NCBI GenBank assembly: GCA_964017065.1
Contig: OZ024783.1
Span: 1,800,134 to 1,864,133, forward strand
Direction: 5' to 3'
Origin: Haliclona indistincta
Taxonomy: Eukaryota > Porifera > Demospongiae > Haplosclerida > Chalinidae
Length of the DNA stretch: 64,000 nt
Both the position numbers and the translations under genes were made by a program. The notes beneath the pieces are model-generated. The model was not told the DNA's origin and ran no database searches. It saw only the letters and a list, made by a program, of their open reading frames with translations. Shown here one piece after another: positions 54,501 to 64,000 of the stretch (positions within the stretch are counted from its first letter, which is position 1; every line of letters starts with the position of its first letter).

Positions 54501-56518
54501 AAGATAGAATAATGCTTGCAAATGTAAAAGTTCCAAGTATATCCCTACATCAGCGGCTTGCATTGCTGCGAAGACATGCAACTGACAAATGCGGAATCCT
54601 CTTCCTATACCTTTTACCACTTTAGAAACGTCTGCCAGCTTCGCCAAAGGTATTTTCATACTCAGAACAATCGTCTGATCAATCCTAGATGTCTGGAATC
54701 TCGAGAAACGCTAAAACAGCGAAGATCTGCTACTCATTGCTCTCTAAGAGTCGCCATCTTGATTTTCGTCGTCAAGCAAGCAGTCCCGGCGACTTTATTA
54801 GACTTCCTACAAGCGCTTGATTATACTTGAGATTCATTTAGAGATAGTTAAAATGCAGTAGAAATGTATAACAATACAGATATGTGCGAAAATTCATTTT
54901 CACACATGAGTAGCCGCCATCTTAATTCGAGGTCATCCCTACATATCATTGCCAATCGGCAATGATAATTATTTTTGTTGTACAAATGTATATTTTTTAT
55001 TTACAGATCTCTGTGGAACATGCGTAACTACATTCACTGTATGTTGTGTGGTAGCATGTTCACTGCCCAGCTTGTGTTTACTGTGGGGATAAACAGAACT
55101 GAGAATGAGGTGCTATGACTGTCCTCAATTTCCGTTACTCTCCCGTTTCATGCAGGCTGTCTGTTCAGCCATTGCTGCGTTGCTTCAATACCTCTATCTG
55201 GTGATGTTCATGTGGATGCTAGTGGAGGGTGTGGTCTTGTACGTGAAACTAGTCAAAGTATTCACAGCAGATCACAAACGCTACATTGCTTTCTTCACCA
55301 TAGCAAGTTATGGTAAGTGATGCTCGTGGTTTGTGCTCTGTCTATTATGGTGACTATGCCTGCATGTATAGGTATACCACTGTTATACATGATTCTAGTG
55401 GTACCTCTTGGGTTCTTAGTCAACACTGAACACATCATTGGAAATCATTATGGATGGCGAGATGCGAATGGGAGACTGTTGTGGTAAATGATTTATTCAG
55501 ACGATAATGAACTATTAATACATACTGCCACAGGTGTTTTATGAGGTTTGACACAAACTTAATTTGGGCTTATTTAGCTCCAGTCATTCTTATTAATTTG
55601 GTAAGCTACGTAAGTGTTTTTCATAACCAAAGCTCGAAAATTTGGACCTTGGAAGTAGGATTTTACCATTCAGAGCTGAGCGTAGTACTATAGAATATCA
55701 GAAAGAAAATTTAATGAGCTGTTGCGTTATTCTCAGCACAACGTACATTTGCTCATGACTGTATGGGCTGTACAGAACTACATTGAAAAGAAGTCAATAG
55801 CGATGAAAATACCATGTGATGTTACTCTATATTATAGGTTGTATCCTCCTTGAAATAACAATGTTTTAGTAAAAAAAATTAATACCAAACAACATAGTTC
55901 TCAATAACAATAACTACAACTAATGCTAAAACTACTAACTAATCTATATCAGGTCAACATTGGGTTCCTAATCATGGCTATTGTTATAATATATCGTCAC
56001 CTGAGGAAACAGGAAAATAAGTCCAAAAGTGAATCAGCAAAGTAATGAGATAGCTGTACACGTTGAGTTTATTTTCACACACATACAGGCACTGGTTGAA
56101 AGTGATCATCTCACTTGTACTTCTACTGGGTATAACGTGGTTTGGTCAACTTATATACTTCACTGATCATCGTGAGATTAGGTACATTAGCTTCATCCTC
56201 TTTGTTTCTCAAGGCATCATTATATTCATCTTACTGGTTCCTCTCTCAAAACAGGTATAGCATTTATTATAATTTTACATTTTTTGGGCTCATAATTACA
56301 GTGCTGAGTAAAGCAGAATTTAATATTCATGGTATAATATCAATAATTTTGATTTTTTAGGTGAGAGATGCTTATATTAAGTGGTGGAAGTCAACTACAT
56401 GTTTTCAATCTTGTTCACATTATCCTGCTACAGTAAGTGATATTACATGTATTGTATAACATTATGTTCATTATACTTCTTTTTGTAGCCAACGAACGCT
56501 AAACAAACAATAGTATGA
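45536..56518 (+). CDS. Adhesion GPCR, copy G (786 aa, TE-inflated introns)
   Basis: Exons: 45536-45615, 49784-49911, 50027-50371, 50496-50591, 51960-52036, 52100-52249, 52316-52351, 52466-52565, 52620-52730, 53793-53853, 53908-54045, 54101-54233, 54296-54405, 55007-55109, 55156-55312, 55372-55483, 55534-55600, 55953-56041, 56089-56254, 56361-56432, 56489-56518. All phases match (2361 nt). The signal peptide starts with a variant N-terminus (MESRLIFFTLIFF). Exon 2 needs a shifted acceptor because the usual CTCAG reads CTCATCGG; the AG 6 nt into the old exon keeps the frame and drops two residues. The GPS is CSCNHLTHFGVLL. The tail ends KQTIV. Transposons fill introns 1 (4.2 kb), 4, 9 and 13, yet coding exons are spared. 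This is the longest unit of the array. Confidence 0.87.
45787..46695 (-). mobile_element. Nested TIR element carrying a Crypton-like relic
   Basis: TIRs TGGGAAGCCATAAGATGAA and TTCATCTTATGGCTTCCCA; complementarity continues with one mismatch into GGC. The interior is mostly a minus-strand coding relic. Target duplication is unclear (CA at most). Confidence 0.7.
45892..46605 (-). pseudogene. Crypton/KIAA1958-like (DUF3504-type) N-terminal relic
   Basis: Minus-strand translation from 46605 gives a Ser-rich start, then TDEELDQACKGFVPANTVRC, WAMKVFNSWIEERN and WLSAFVS, then (after a stop and compensating shifts near 46270-46300) QQYPPNTINQLLAGLWRQV, RSKTPNAPNFMNRKDHRF, and TPEEEDLLWSTGI. This order is familiar from Crypton-derived tyrosine-recombinase-like proteins (KIAA1958, ZMYM, QRICH1 relatives). 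Homology ends at LLWSTGI, before any catalytic domain. It is truncated and inactive. Confidence 0.6.
46714..46842. mobile_element. 129-bp TTAA-flanked hairpin MITE
   Basis: TGTATGGTGGGAGGTGTGCT and its exact complement form the ends. The arms extend to GCAGCCCTCGGGG/CCCCTCGGGCTGC around a 6-nt centre. TTAA lies at 46710-46713 and 46843-46846. Confidence 0.85.
46850..49720. other. Interior of the 4.1-kb TTAA element, unassigned
   Basis: The only longer frames are 47372-47728 (+) and 49277-49615 (-). Neither shows a recognisable domain. The rest holds no repeat or gene that I can name. Confidence 0.4.
50667..51850 (+). mobile_element. Two-hairpin element, copy 4 (G intron 4)
   Basis: It starts with the small hairpin (AGGGAGGCAT, GAGCCTCCCT), then TGTGTAGGGTTGAAC and AAGATGGCGGCTACATACAA, and ends in the large palindrome at GAAAATCGTTTTT, without the final AATTTTCTTG. 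It is inserted between ATATT and AACGTAATGG of the host intron. Confidence 0.72.
52760..53746. mobile_element. 987-bp TIR element (G intron 9)
   Basis: TIRs ACAGCCTAAAGAGGGCACTC and GAGTGCCCTCTTTAGGCTGT. The interior is non-coding except for short chance frames. Paralogous introns lack it. Target duplication is unclear because the flank holds repeated CAGTG motifs. Confidence 0.75.
54436..54944. mobile_element. About 510-bp TIR element (G intron 13)
   Basis: Short inverted ends TGTAGGGATGAC and GTCATCCCTACA bound DNA absent from paralogous introns. It holds a Lys-rich frame (LKKGKEKDGMMLAKVKEQD) of unknown meaning. Confidence 0.6.
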
Positions 56519-56605
56519 TGAAACCTCGATCAAGAACACTGCTTGATAGACTGTTAAACATAATTCACTAATTTTACTTATTATAATAAAATAATTAATT
56601 TATTA

Positions 56606-56716
56606 TGTCAAGCATTGGGTAGAGAAGCTAAGCTACAAGGCACTTGGGTCATCTTTAGCATTGGGTAGAGAAGCTAAGCTACAAGGCACTTGGGTCATTT
56701 GGGTCATCTTCAGCAT
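56606..56716. repeat. 46-bp minisatellite, 2 copies (G flank)
   Basis: Two units plus a duplicated CTTGGGTCATTTGGGTCATC end. Confidence 0.88.
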
Positions 56717-57087
56717 TTGCTATAATTGTGAAGATTAACAGAATTTAAGTCTCATTTTCCTGCTACAGTAGCACTTAAAGATTATTAATGTTTCATTGTT
56801 ACTTTTGTACCCAATGAACTTCAGCTGCATGATGACCTGGTCTTTGACTCAAATCACTGCATGATTCTAAAATCTTACATTCATTAATATTTCCAACTAT
56901 CGGTCATTGAACCATGAGGCTGAGAGGATGCCCAGCTGATAGTAGGCCCTGCAACACCGTCATAACTTGGGGTACATAGCTCTGTAGCATACCGTGTGGA
57001 GACTACTGTACATAGCAGTAAAGCACATGATCGTGATGTCGCCATAAGATAAATCGGATCACCAACTTGTTACCACGCCTATTAGTA
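56717..57087 (+). promoter_or_regulatory. Spacer and distal half of the H 5' block
   Basis: Family spacer to about 56960, then GTGTGGAGACTACTGTACAT and CACCAACTTGTTACCACGCC, the same order as in F. The proximal half resumes at 58072 after a transposon. Confidence 0.45.
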
Positions 57088-58069
57088 CCGTAGGGCGGTA
57101 TTTTTCCGTGGCGTACAATTTTCGCTGAATTTCGCAAATTTGAGGCCAAATCCCGAAAATTAAAATCGCGAAATTAACCCTTTAATTACTAAATTATCCA
57201 GCTGAAATTTTAACCTCGTAAATGCTGACCGCTTCTCTCGTGAATATCTCGGGTGTATTTTGTGCTACTGGTCTCAAATTTGCGTCCTTTTACCACAGTG
57301 AGTAGCCGCAATTGCCCACACTCAAGTCGGTCAATATGCCCCTCCCACTTCGAAAGTGAAGCCGATAAAGTGCGACGACCTCGTCAAATTTTGCTCAAAG
57401 TTAGTACTTTGGGGCTGACTGCTGAAAAGTACACACAAATAGCAGTGGTTTTGGTGAGTGCAAAATGTAGCCCAGATCATAGAGAATGCACAAAAATGTG
57501 TTTGCGAGCACCCTGAAGCCATAAAATGTCCCAATTTTCTTGGCAGCCATTTTGTTTTTCCTAAAATGTTGTGAATTTTGCACTGAAGCCATAGAAATGC
57601 CGAAGCGAATACGTTTAGCGCAGGGGGCGCGTCGAAAACCGGTCAATTTTTTGCAGTTATTTGTATTCTTCAATTTGGCTTAATTTTGGGATATTTTAAC
57701 ACTTTTTGATAAAGTTATGGTGTCTGAAGTATGTATGTCGCCAAAAGGCGACATTAGGGGTTAAAGGGTTAATGGGCGGGTGATGGGTGTGGTCATTTAC
57801 TGAGCGTGCGCAGCGCATTCAAATAGATTAGATAATGGCGCTGTTGAAGTATTTTAAGAAGAGCGAGAAGAAGAGTTCTGTTCTCCCAAATCCGGACGGT
57901 CCATTATCTGATCTTATGCCTGCTTCAGCTATAGCGCTATACGGCCAGTTCAATAATTAACGGGTGTGGTCTGGGTGTGGCCTCTCCCTCGAGTCAAAAC
58001 GAAAATAAATTTCGCGAATTATTGCTGTCGCGAAAATTGTACGCCACGCCACAAAATACCGCCCTACGG
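57088..58069. mobile_element. 982-bp TA-flanked element splitting the H promoter region
   Basis: TIRs CCGTAGGGCGGTATTTT and AAAATACCGCCCTACGG, continuing into GGCGTACAATTTTCGC and its complement. TA duplication at 57086-57087 and 58070-58071. Empty site TAGTACTAACGCG before copies B and F. It carries a short ORF at 57835-57960. Confidence 0.85.
57835..57960 (+). CDS. 41-aa ORF resembling the N-terminus of hAT/ZMYM-type proteins
   Basis: Starts MALLKYFKKSEKKSS, followed by LPNPDGPLSDLMPASAI, then a stop. A short K-rich start followed by LPdPxGPLs..PssaI is a pattern I associate with TTF/ZMYM-like and hAT-related proteins of invertebrates. That comes from memory, not a search. It lies inside a MITE-like element and may be a captured first exon. 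Confidence 0.35.
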   Translation: MALLKYFKKSEKKSSVLPNPDGPLSDLMPASAIALYGQFNN

Positions 58070-58071
58070 TA

Positions 58072-58140
58072 CTAACGCGCGGGTGCATCCCATCCCTCAT
58101 AGTTCCCGCGCCGCGCGAATCATCACCGCATCAGGTTACG
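58072..58140 (+). promoter_or_regulatory. Proximal half of the H 5' block
   Basis: CTAACGCGCGGGTGCATCCC, GTTCCCGCGCCGCG and the ATG at 58141. Same as in copies B and F. Confidence 0.45.
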
Positions 58141-61100
58141 ATGAGAAGACTAATCATGTTTTCGCTGATCTTCTGCTTCAAACTATCCTATTGGTTTGCA
58201 GATGCTCAAGACACGTAAGCACTCAGTGTTGTGTGTCATTGATACTTACACTGCTGCCTTTTTTCATACTCAGATTTAGCTTGAATCTTGTACTAACAGC
58301 TGATGGAGACGAATGCAATGGCTCCCATCCTACTGTCAGAGTGAGCACACGACTGGAAAGTGTGCTGCCAGTAAGAAAATATACCCAATGGATTCTAGTA
58401 TCAGGTAAGTCAGTCTGACTCAATGCCGCAGTTCAGAGAGATTCCCAGCTTGTATTGGGACTCATGATTCGTTTTTACAAAAGTGCTTTCAGTGCTCGAG
58501 TACGCTCTAAGAACAAGCGTTTTATTTTTAATGAGGCGTAAGATGCATGTATAAATAACCATGCTTAGCAGAAAAAATAATGCTTGCCATGTTTAGTAAG
58601 GCTTACTACCCGTAGGAAAACAGGTGTTGTTTTAGCTGTGTGAGTATGATGAATATAATAATTAAGCACCCTCCTACTCCAAATCCATGACGCCACTGAG
58701 TAACAGTGCATGTATGTTTTTCTGTAGACAACTGCAGTTCAGCTCATAACTTGACAATTTCATTGCCTGCAATATTTAACAAAACTATTCTCGACACAGT
58801 AGCTAACCCACACTATCAGTTCAGGATTGATCTGTCTCCTGCTGATCACTGCCATTGTTTAACTGTTGACAGTGCTACTGGTGTTATTGGTAACATTATA
58901 TTCAACCAATGGAGAGATGGAAGCTTCTGGTGTGGCAGCAACATCACTCAGCTTTGTGCCTCAAGTAGTAAATTCTATTCTGTACTTATAAGTCAGAATG
59001 GATCACTGCTAAGAGATCATGCTCTTTTTTGTGACAATTCAACAGATGAGGCTACTATCAGTGAGTCATAATACTTGCATTATGCAGTACATGCATGCAC
59101 GACATACAATCGTAATGTAGATAGCTTACTGAAGCTGCTTGCACAATAGATCACTGTATCCCTTTCATTAGGCACTAAGTGCATGACTGTTGATGTTTGG
59201 AAAGGAACTCTAAAGTGCACTGTTAGCCGAGCTAGTCATGTCGAACCTTGCTCTCTTGGAGGAAATGGTAAAATGTAGTTATGTAGACACAGTTTGTAAA
59301 CGACATGTCATTGCATGTACTATAATGTTTAGCTACATAATATTAACGTAATCGATGATGTAATAATTGAATGCTTCAAAGCATGGTTATGCATAAAATG
59401 TGTGTGCCGGTGTGTTATTTTACATCAATGTGTTTCCTTTTGTCATAGCTACCAGAGTATGTCACTGCAATGGAGAGTGGGGACAAGTTCACTGTCATCC
59501 ATCACTACAACTAGTAGAGGAACTGGTATGTTATCACTATAGGTCAAGTAAACATGCATATTGTTCATGCATGCATGTAGCTTGAATCATCTCTACCTGA
59601 AGACAGTCTCATGATTCTAAGTCAGCTACTACCAAACACTACCACCATCACTCAGCGATTGGATCTCCTCATGAGAGCCGTGCAGCAAAAACTCAACACA
59701 ACACAAGGAATTATAACAGATACATTTCTACAGGTATGGCTACACCATTTCTTGTTTAGATATCATAATACTCTACATACTCTATTGTGTAAACAAACTC
59801 ACAGTTGATTCTGAACATTGTTGAAGATATACCAATTGAGGCAAGTATTATTTTGAATTTCATTAGTCTACAAAACGATTCCAAAATAACAAAAAGTCCA
59901 AGATGTTATTAAAATTTATTTAGGCAAATTATTCTAGTTCAGTTCCATTTCTGTCTCTACTGGATAATGTGGTTCTTGATCTCAGACTGAACAGAACTGT
60001 TAGCTCCAAAAATGATTTAATACGTATGTAGACAGTTATAGTGAATCTATATGTTATGACTAGAATATCCTTTATAGGAGTGAGGATAAGAGAAGTGTTT
60101 CCTGGTAGTGGGCGTGTCACTGGTATACAAGTTGACAACAACTACATTTCCCTACCTGATAAAATATTTGAAAACATATCTGAATCAGGTATACATGTCA
60201 ACAGTGTATAGCTAGTACCAAACATTGCAATCCTTTTTGATAGTATTTGTTGCATCTTATTATTTTGAGAACATCTCTAATCTACTGCCTGAGGGAGCTC
60301 AAGAGTAAGCTTTTTAAAATTGCTGCAGCAATAATCAGTTTTTGTACACTAATTTCAGGCCTATTTCTTCAGTTATCTCATCCACACTGGCTTGTAGTGA
60401 ATGCAAAACCACTAATCTATCAGAGAATGTGACCATTTTCTTTGACTTGCCTCCAGAAATGACTAACAACACTAAATGTGTGTTTGCTAACTTGCAGTAA
60501 GTCCTACAACTAGACTGCTATAATATCAAGTATGAGCTGAGCTATATGTTCAGAGACAGTGTTGGTTCTGACTTTTGGAAGGACAGTGGTTGCAGTACAA
60601 TAAATTTTGAGAATGGTACTGTGATGTGCTCGTGCAATCATCTCACACACTTTGGTGTTCTCCTCAGTTCTGAGCAGGCAGATAATGTACATAAGTTAAT
60701 TCACAAGTGCATAAAATTATTTCTTTACCATAATATACTGTTTCAGAATATTCCACCACTTTTAATCTTGATTTGGCAAGTTTACTCGTCCATTTCAATG
60801 GTGTTCCTCTTGGCTACTATTCTCACATTTGTACTACAAAAGTCAGCCAAAGTGTATAGAGATTATTTTATTGTATCTTTTTTATTTACAGATCTCTGTG
60901 GAACATGCGTAACTATATTCACTGTATGTTGTGCGGTAGCATGTTCACTGCCCAACTTTTGTATACGTTTGGGATAAACAGAACTGAGAACGAGGTACTG
61001 TGACTGTCCTCAATTTCCTTCACTCTCCCGTTTCATGCAGGCTGTCTGTTCAGCCATTGCTGTGTTGCTTCAATACCTCTATCTGGTGATGTTCATGTGG

Positions 61101-62354
61101 ATGCTAATGGAGGGTGTGGTCTTGTATGTCAAGCTAGTGAAAGTGTTCACAGCTGATCACAAACGCTACATTGCTTTCTTCACCATAGCAAGCTATGGTA
61201 AGTGATGCTCATGGTTTGTGCACTGCAATATTATTCTGTGACTGTATACATGCATGTATATAGGTGTACCACTGTTATACATGACTCTAGTGGTACCTCT
61301 TGGATTCTTAGTCAACATTGAGCACATAATTGGAAGCCATTATGGACGTCGGGATGCAAATGGGAGACTGAAGTGGTAAATAATGTATTCAGACGATGAA
61401 CTATTAATACATGCTGTCACAGGTGTTGGATGAGTTTTGACACGAACTTCATTTGGGCTTAATTTGCTCCAGTCATTCTTATTAATTTGGTAATTTGGTA
61501 TGAAAATTTTATGACCTATTGCGCGATAAAATTATTCTCAGCACAACGTACATTTGCTCATGAGTTGTACAGAACTACATCGAAAAGAAGTTTCTAAAAT
61601 CCAATAGCGATGAAAATACCATGTGATATTACTCTATTCATAGTTGTATCCTCCTTGGAATTACAATGTTTTAAATAAATACCAAACAACATTTCTGAAT
61701 AACAACTAATGCTAAAACTACTAAAACAAAACTAACCTTACTAATCTATATCAGGTCAACATTGGGTTCCTAGTCATGGCTATTGTTATAATTAGTCGTC
61801 ACCTGAGGAAACAAGAAAATAAGTCCAAAAGAGCATCAGCAAAGTAATGAGATAGCTGTATACGTGTTGAGTTTATATTTTCACACACATACAGGCACTG
61901 GTTGAAAGTGATCATCTCACTTGTGATTGTACTGGGGATATCATGGTCTGGTCTGCTTATATTCTACATTAATCATGAGATTTCGTACATTGGCTTCATC
62001 TTCTTTTTTGGTCAAGGCATCATTATATTCATCTTGCTGGTTCCTCTCTCAAAACAGGTAAAGTATAATTCACAGTTTATTTTTGAAATGCTGAGTCAAG
62101 CAAGATTTAATATTCATGGTATAATAATTATTAATTTTGATTTTTTAGGTGAGAGATGCTTATGTTAAGTGGTGGAGAAAGGTATGGCCGCGCTTACAAT
62201 TGAATTCCAGTATTGATCATCTTCCAGCCACAGTAAGCTATATCACTGTCACATATCTCACTTTATTGTTCTTGTATAGCCGATGAATTCTAAAGAAAAT
62301 GGAGCGAACGCGCACAATGGAGTGTTGACAGCACCTTATCAATTCGCTGCCTAG
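58141..62354 (+). pseudogene. Adhesion GPCR, copy H (nonsense before TM5)
   Basis: Exons: 58141-58214, 58274-58404, 58728-59060, 59172-59267, 59449-59525, 59581-59733, 59805-59840, 59924-60023, 60078-60188, 60244-60304, 60359-60496, 60554-60686, 60747-60853, 60892-60994, 61041-61197, 61264-61375, 61423-about 61489, 61755-61843, 61895-62057, 62149-62232, 62280-62354. The frame is open for 653 codons. In exon 17 the paralogous GCT TAT reads GCT TAA (61460-61462), so TM5 to TM7 and the tail would be lost. Intron 17 is also shortened by a deletion just after its donor. The GPS is of the HLTHFGV type, TM1 is of the A/F type and the tail is of the F type, so the copy is a mosaic. From exon 17 on, the sequence is almost identical to copy F. 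Intron 2 has about 240 bp of unrelated sequence (58445-58690). Confidence 0.85.
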
Positions 62355-62804
62355 CTGATGGAGAAACACTTGTCACTTTTTAATGTTATAAGCATTTGAT
62401 GTTGTGTAGGTTTGTGCTGAATCGCCGCACGTACACACTGTGCAAGCCGCATTAGTTAATGTAAATTGCATGTGAAGAATGAGAAAGAGCTTGACTGCAT
62501 GACGAGACAGGCAGTATTGACAGTGTTTCTTCATCTTAGTCACTGCATGATGACATTTATCTCTGATACAGTCTCACTATCCATCGAGACAATCCATGCA
62601 CTATCTAGATTTTATAAACTGCTAATAAATTGTGGATAATTTTTATTCTTATCTTGACATTATAATGAGCTGAATAATGTGCTACTGTATCTGAGATGCT
62701 ACATGGATAGTATTGATCAGGGTTCATGTCAGGATAAATGCCATGACCAAGATTAGCTAAGAAACGGCTGTGACCAAAGCGCTGCACCATACATTTGGTG
62801 GAAA
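62355..62804. other. Copy H 3' flank
   Basis: Near-identical to 39525-39969. No gene is seen. Confidence 0.7.
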
Positions 62805-62905
62805 GAGAGGCACAGAGAGGAGGGAGAGAGAGAGAGGAAGAGAGGGAGGGAGGGAGGGAAGGAGAGAGAGAGAGTGAGGGAGAAAGAGAAAGGGAGGAGG
62901 GAGGC
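62805..62905. repeat. Polypurine tract (H flank)
   Basis: Same purine run as in the F flank, 8 bp shorter in the GGGA(A)GGA part. Confidence 0.88.
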
Positions 62906-63077
62906 ACTTACAATTAGGTCATCTTTAAATTTAGCATTGGGTAGAGAAGCTAAGCTACAAGGCACTTGGGTCATCTTTAGCATCGACGGTTAGAGAAGCT
63001 AAGCTACAAGGCACTTGTGTCATAATTTGGGTGGAGAAGCTAAGCTACAAGGCACTTGGGTAACCTTTAGCATAATT
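62906..63077. repeat. Degenerate 46-bp minisatellite (H flank)
   Basis: Three units of GAGAAGCTAAGCTACAAGGC with the same odd linkers as in the F flank. Confidence 0.85.
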
Positions 63078-64000
63078 TTACTATAACGGTGAAGATTTAC
63101 AGAATTTAGGGGCCTCCTGTAAAACCCTGAATTGCAGAATTCCGACAAGAATTCCGGTTGTCAAAAATTAATTTGTATGATAACGGCTTATTGAGAGAGA
63201 AACAACACTCGCTCTGACTCGCCAAGCGTGGAGTACTGTAGCACGCGAAGAGACTCAAAAGGTCGAGGTACAACGATAGTCGGTGCTGGCATCTGAAGTC
63301 TCATTTTCCTGCTACAGTACGTAGCAATTACAAAAATATTAATGTTTCATCGCTACTTTTGTACCCAATGAACTCCAGCTGCATGATGACCTGGTCTTTG
63401 ACTCAACTCACTGCATGATTCTACACTCATTTATTTCCAACTATCGGTCATTGAATAATGATATGCATTTTATCTGTTATACATTGAGGCTGAGAGGATG
63501 TCAGCTAATATAGTACTAGTAGACCTTGCTGTACCATCTTCACTTGGGGTACATGGCTTTCCTATAGTGTCTCTTAGTCATTAACATCAAACTGTAGAAT
63601 GTGGTCATACACAAAGTGTACCTCAAATGAGATCATGGGTGGGTCAGTAGACCCCCCCCCCCCGGCCAGCTGGCTACAGACTTGTATACTCACTATGCAG
63701 CTGCTGTGGTGTATGTTCAATAGTACCGAAAGCAGCCCGACCGAAAGTAATGTATTTTGTGTGGTAGATTATTTTCTGTGTGTGTATCAGCTGGTGTGTG
63801 TGAGTGTTAATACATGCATGGCTCAGCCTGAGCATCCATGGCTCAGCCTATTATACATCCATGGTTATTATGATTCAGTTAATTATGCCCATTTTTCTTT
63901 TTAGAACTTCTCAACTTTGCCCAGCTAATTGTAGGCCCTGCGGCACCGTCTTACAATGTGGCTTGGGGTACATAGCTTTATAGCATACTTTGTGGAGACT
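63078..64000. other. Spacer leading to a probable next receptor unit
   Basis: 63118-63295 is an insert unique to this spacer. From about 63298 the family 3' spacer runs on (with a 13-C run at 63651-63663). It ends in the distal 5' block (GGCTTGGGGTACATAGCTTT, CTTTGTGGAGACT), as before copy D. A further copy is expected just beyond the window. Confidence 0.6.

Overview
The window looks like nuclear DNA of an early-branching animal. A demosponge such as Amphimedon is my best guess, but that is inference. Supporting signs are AT-rich DNA, many short spliced exons with GT-AG introns mostly of 50-120 bp, a tandem family of adhesion GPCRs, and a dense load of small DNA transposons. No bacterial-type operon, rRNA gene or CRISPR array is visible.

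The backbone is a head-to-tail plus-strand array of eight adhesion-GPCR units: A (1-11558, 5' end outside the window), B (13045-17630), C (19507-19683, 5' fragment only), D (20876-25809), E (28702-32703), F (34320-39524), G (45536-56518) and H (58141-62354). The last bases (about 63890-64000) match the spacer just upstream of the other copies, so a ninth unit probably follows. All complete units share a 21-exon plan: exon 1 signal peptide; exons 2-5 Cys-rich, N-glycosylated ectodomain; exons 6-12 GAIN domain ending in a GPS (CxCNHL/T); exons 13-19 seven membrane helices; exons 20-21 short cytoplasmic tail. I rebuilt the frame through every exon. A (partial), B, E and G read open. C, D, F and H carry lesions.

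The array is under heavy transposon attack, mostly in introns and spacers. There is a piggyBac-like TTAA element with a SINE-like insert in A intron 7. A TTAA element, a terminal-hairpin element and a subterminal-repeat element lie in A intron 19. A LINE 3' end sits upstream of B. A 408-bp hairpin element sits exactly at a splice donor of D. A complete Ginger-like transposon (integrase, Ulp1-type protease, PHD-like finger) lies between F and G, with a hAT-type MITE in one of its introns. A 4.1-kb TTAA element in G intron 1 contains a further element with a Crypton-like recombinase relic. A TA-flanked element splits the H promoter region. Four copies of a 1.2-kb element with a hairpin at each end, but no terminal inverted repeats, match no class I know.

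Each unit is followed by a 46-bp minisatellite (2 to about 21 copies), in some copies by a polypurine tract, and then by a conserved spacer and promoter-proximal block. Tethered-agonist type, TM1 type and tail type are shuffled among copies, which points to gene conversion or unequal crossing-over. Several copies show small splice-site changes that keep the reading frame.
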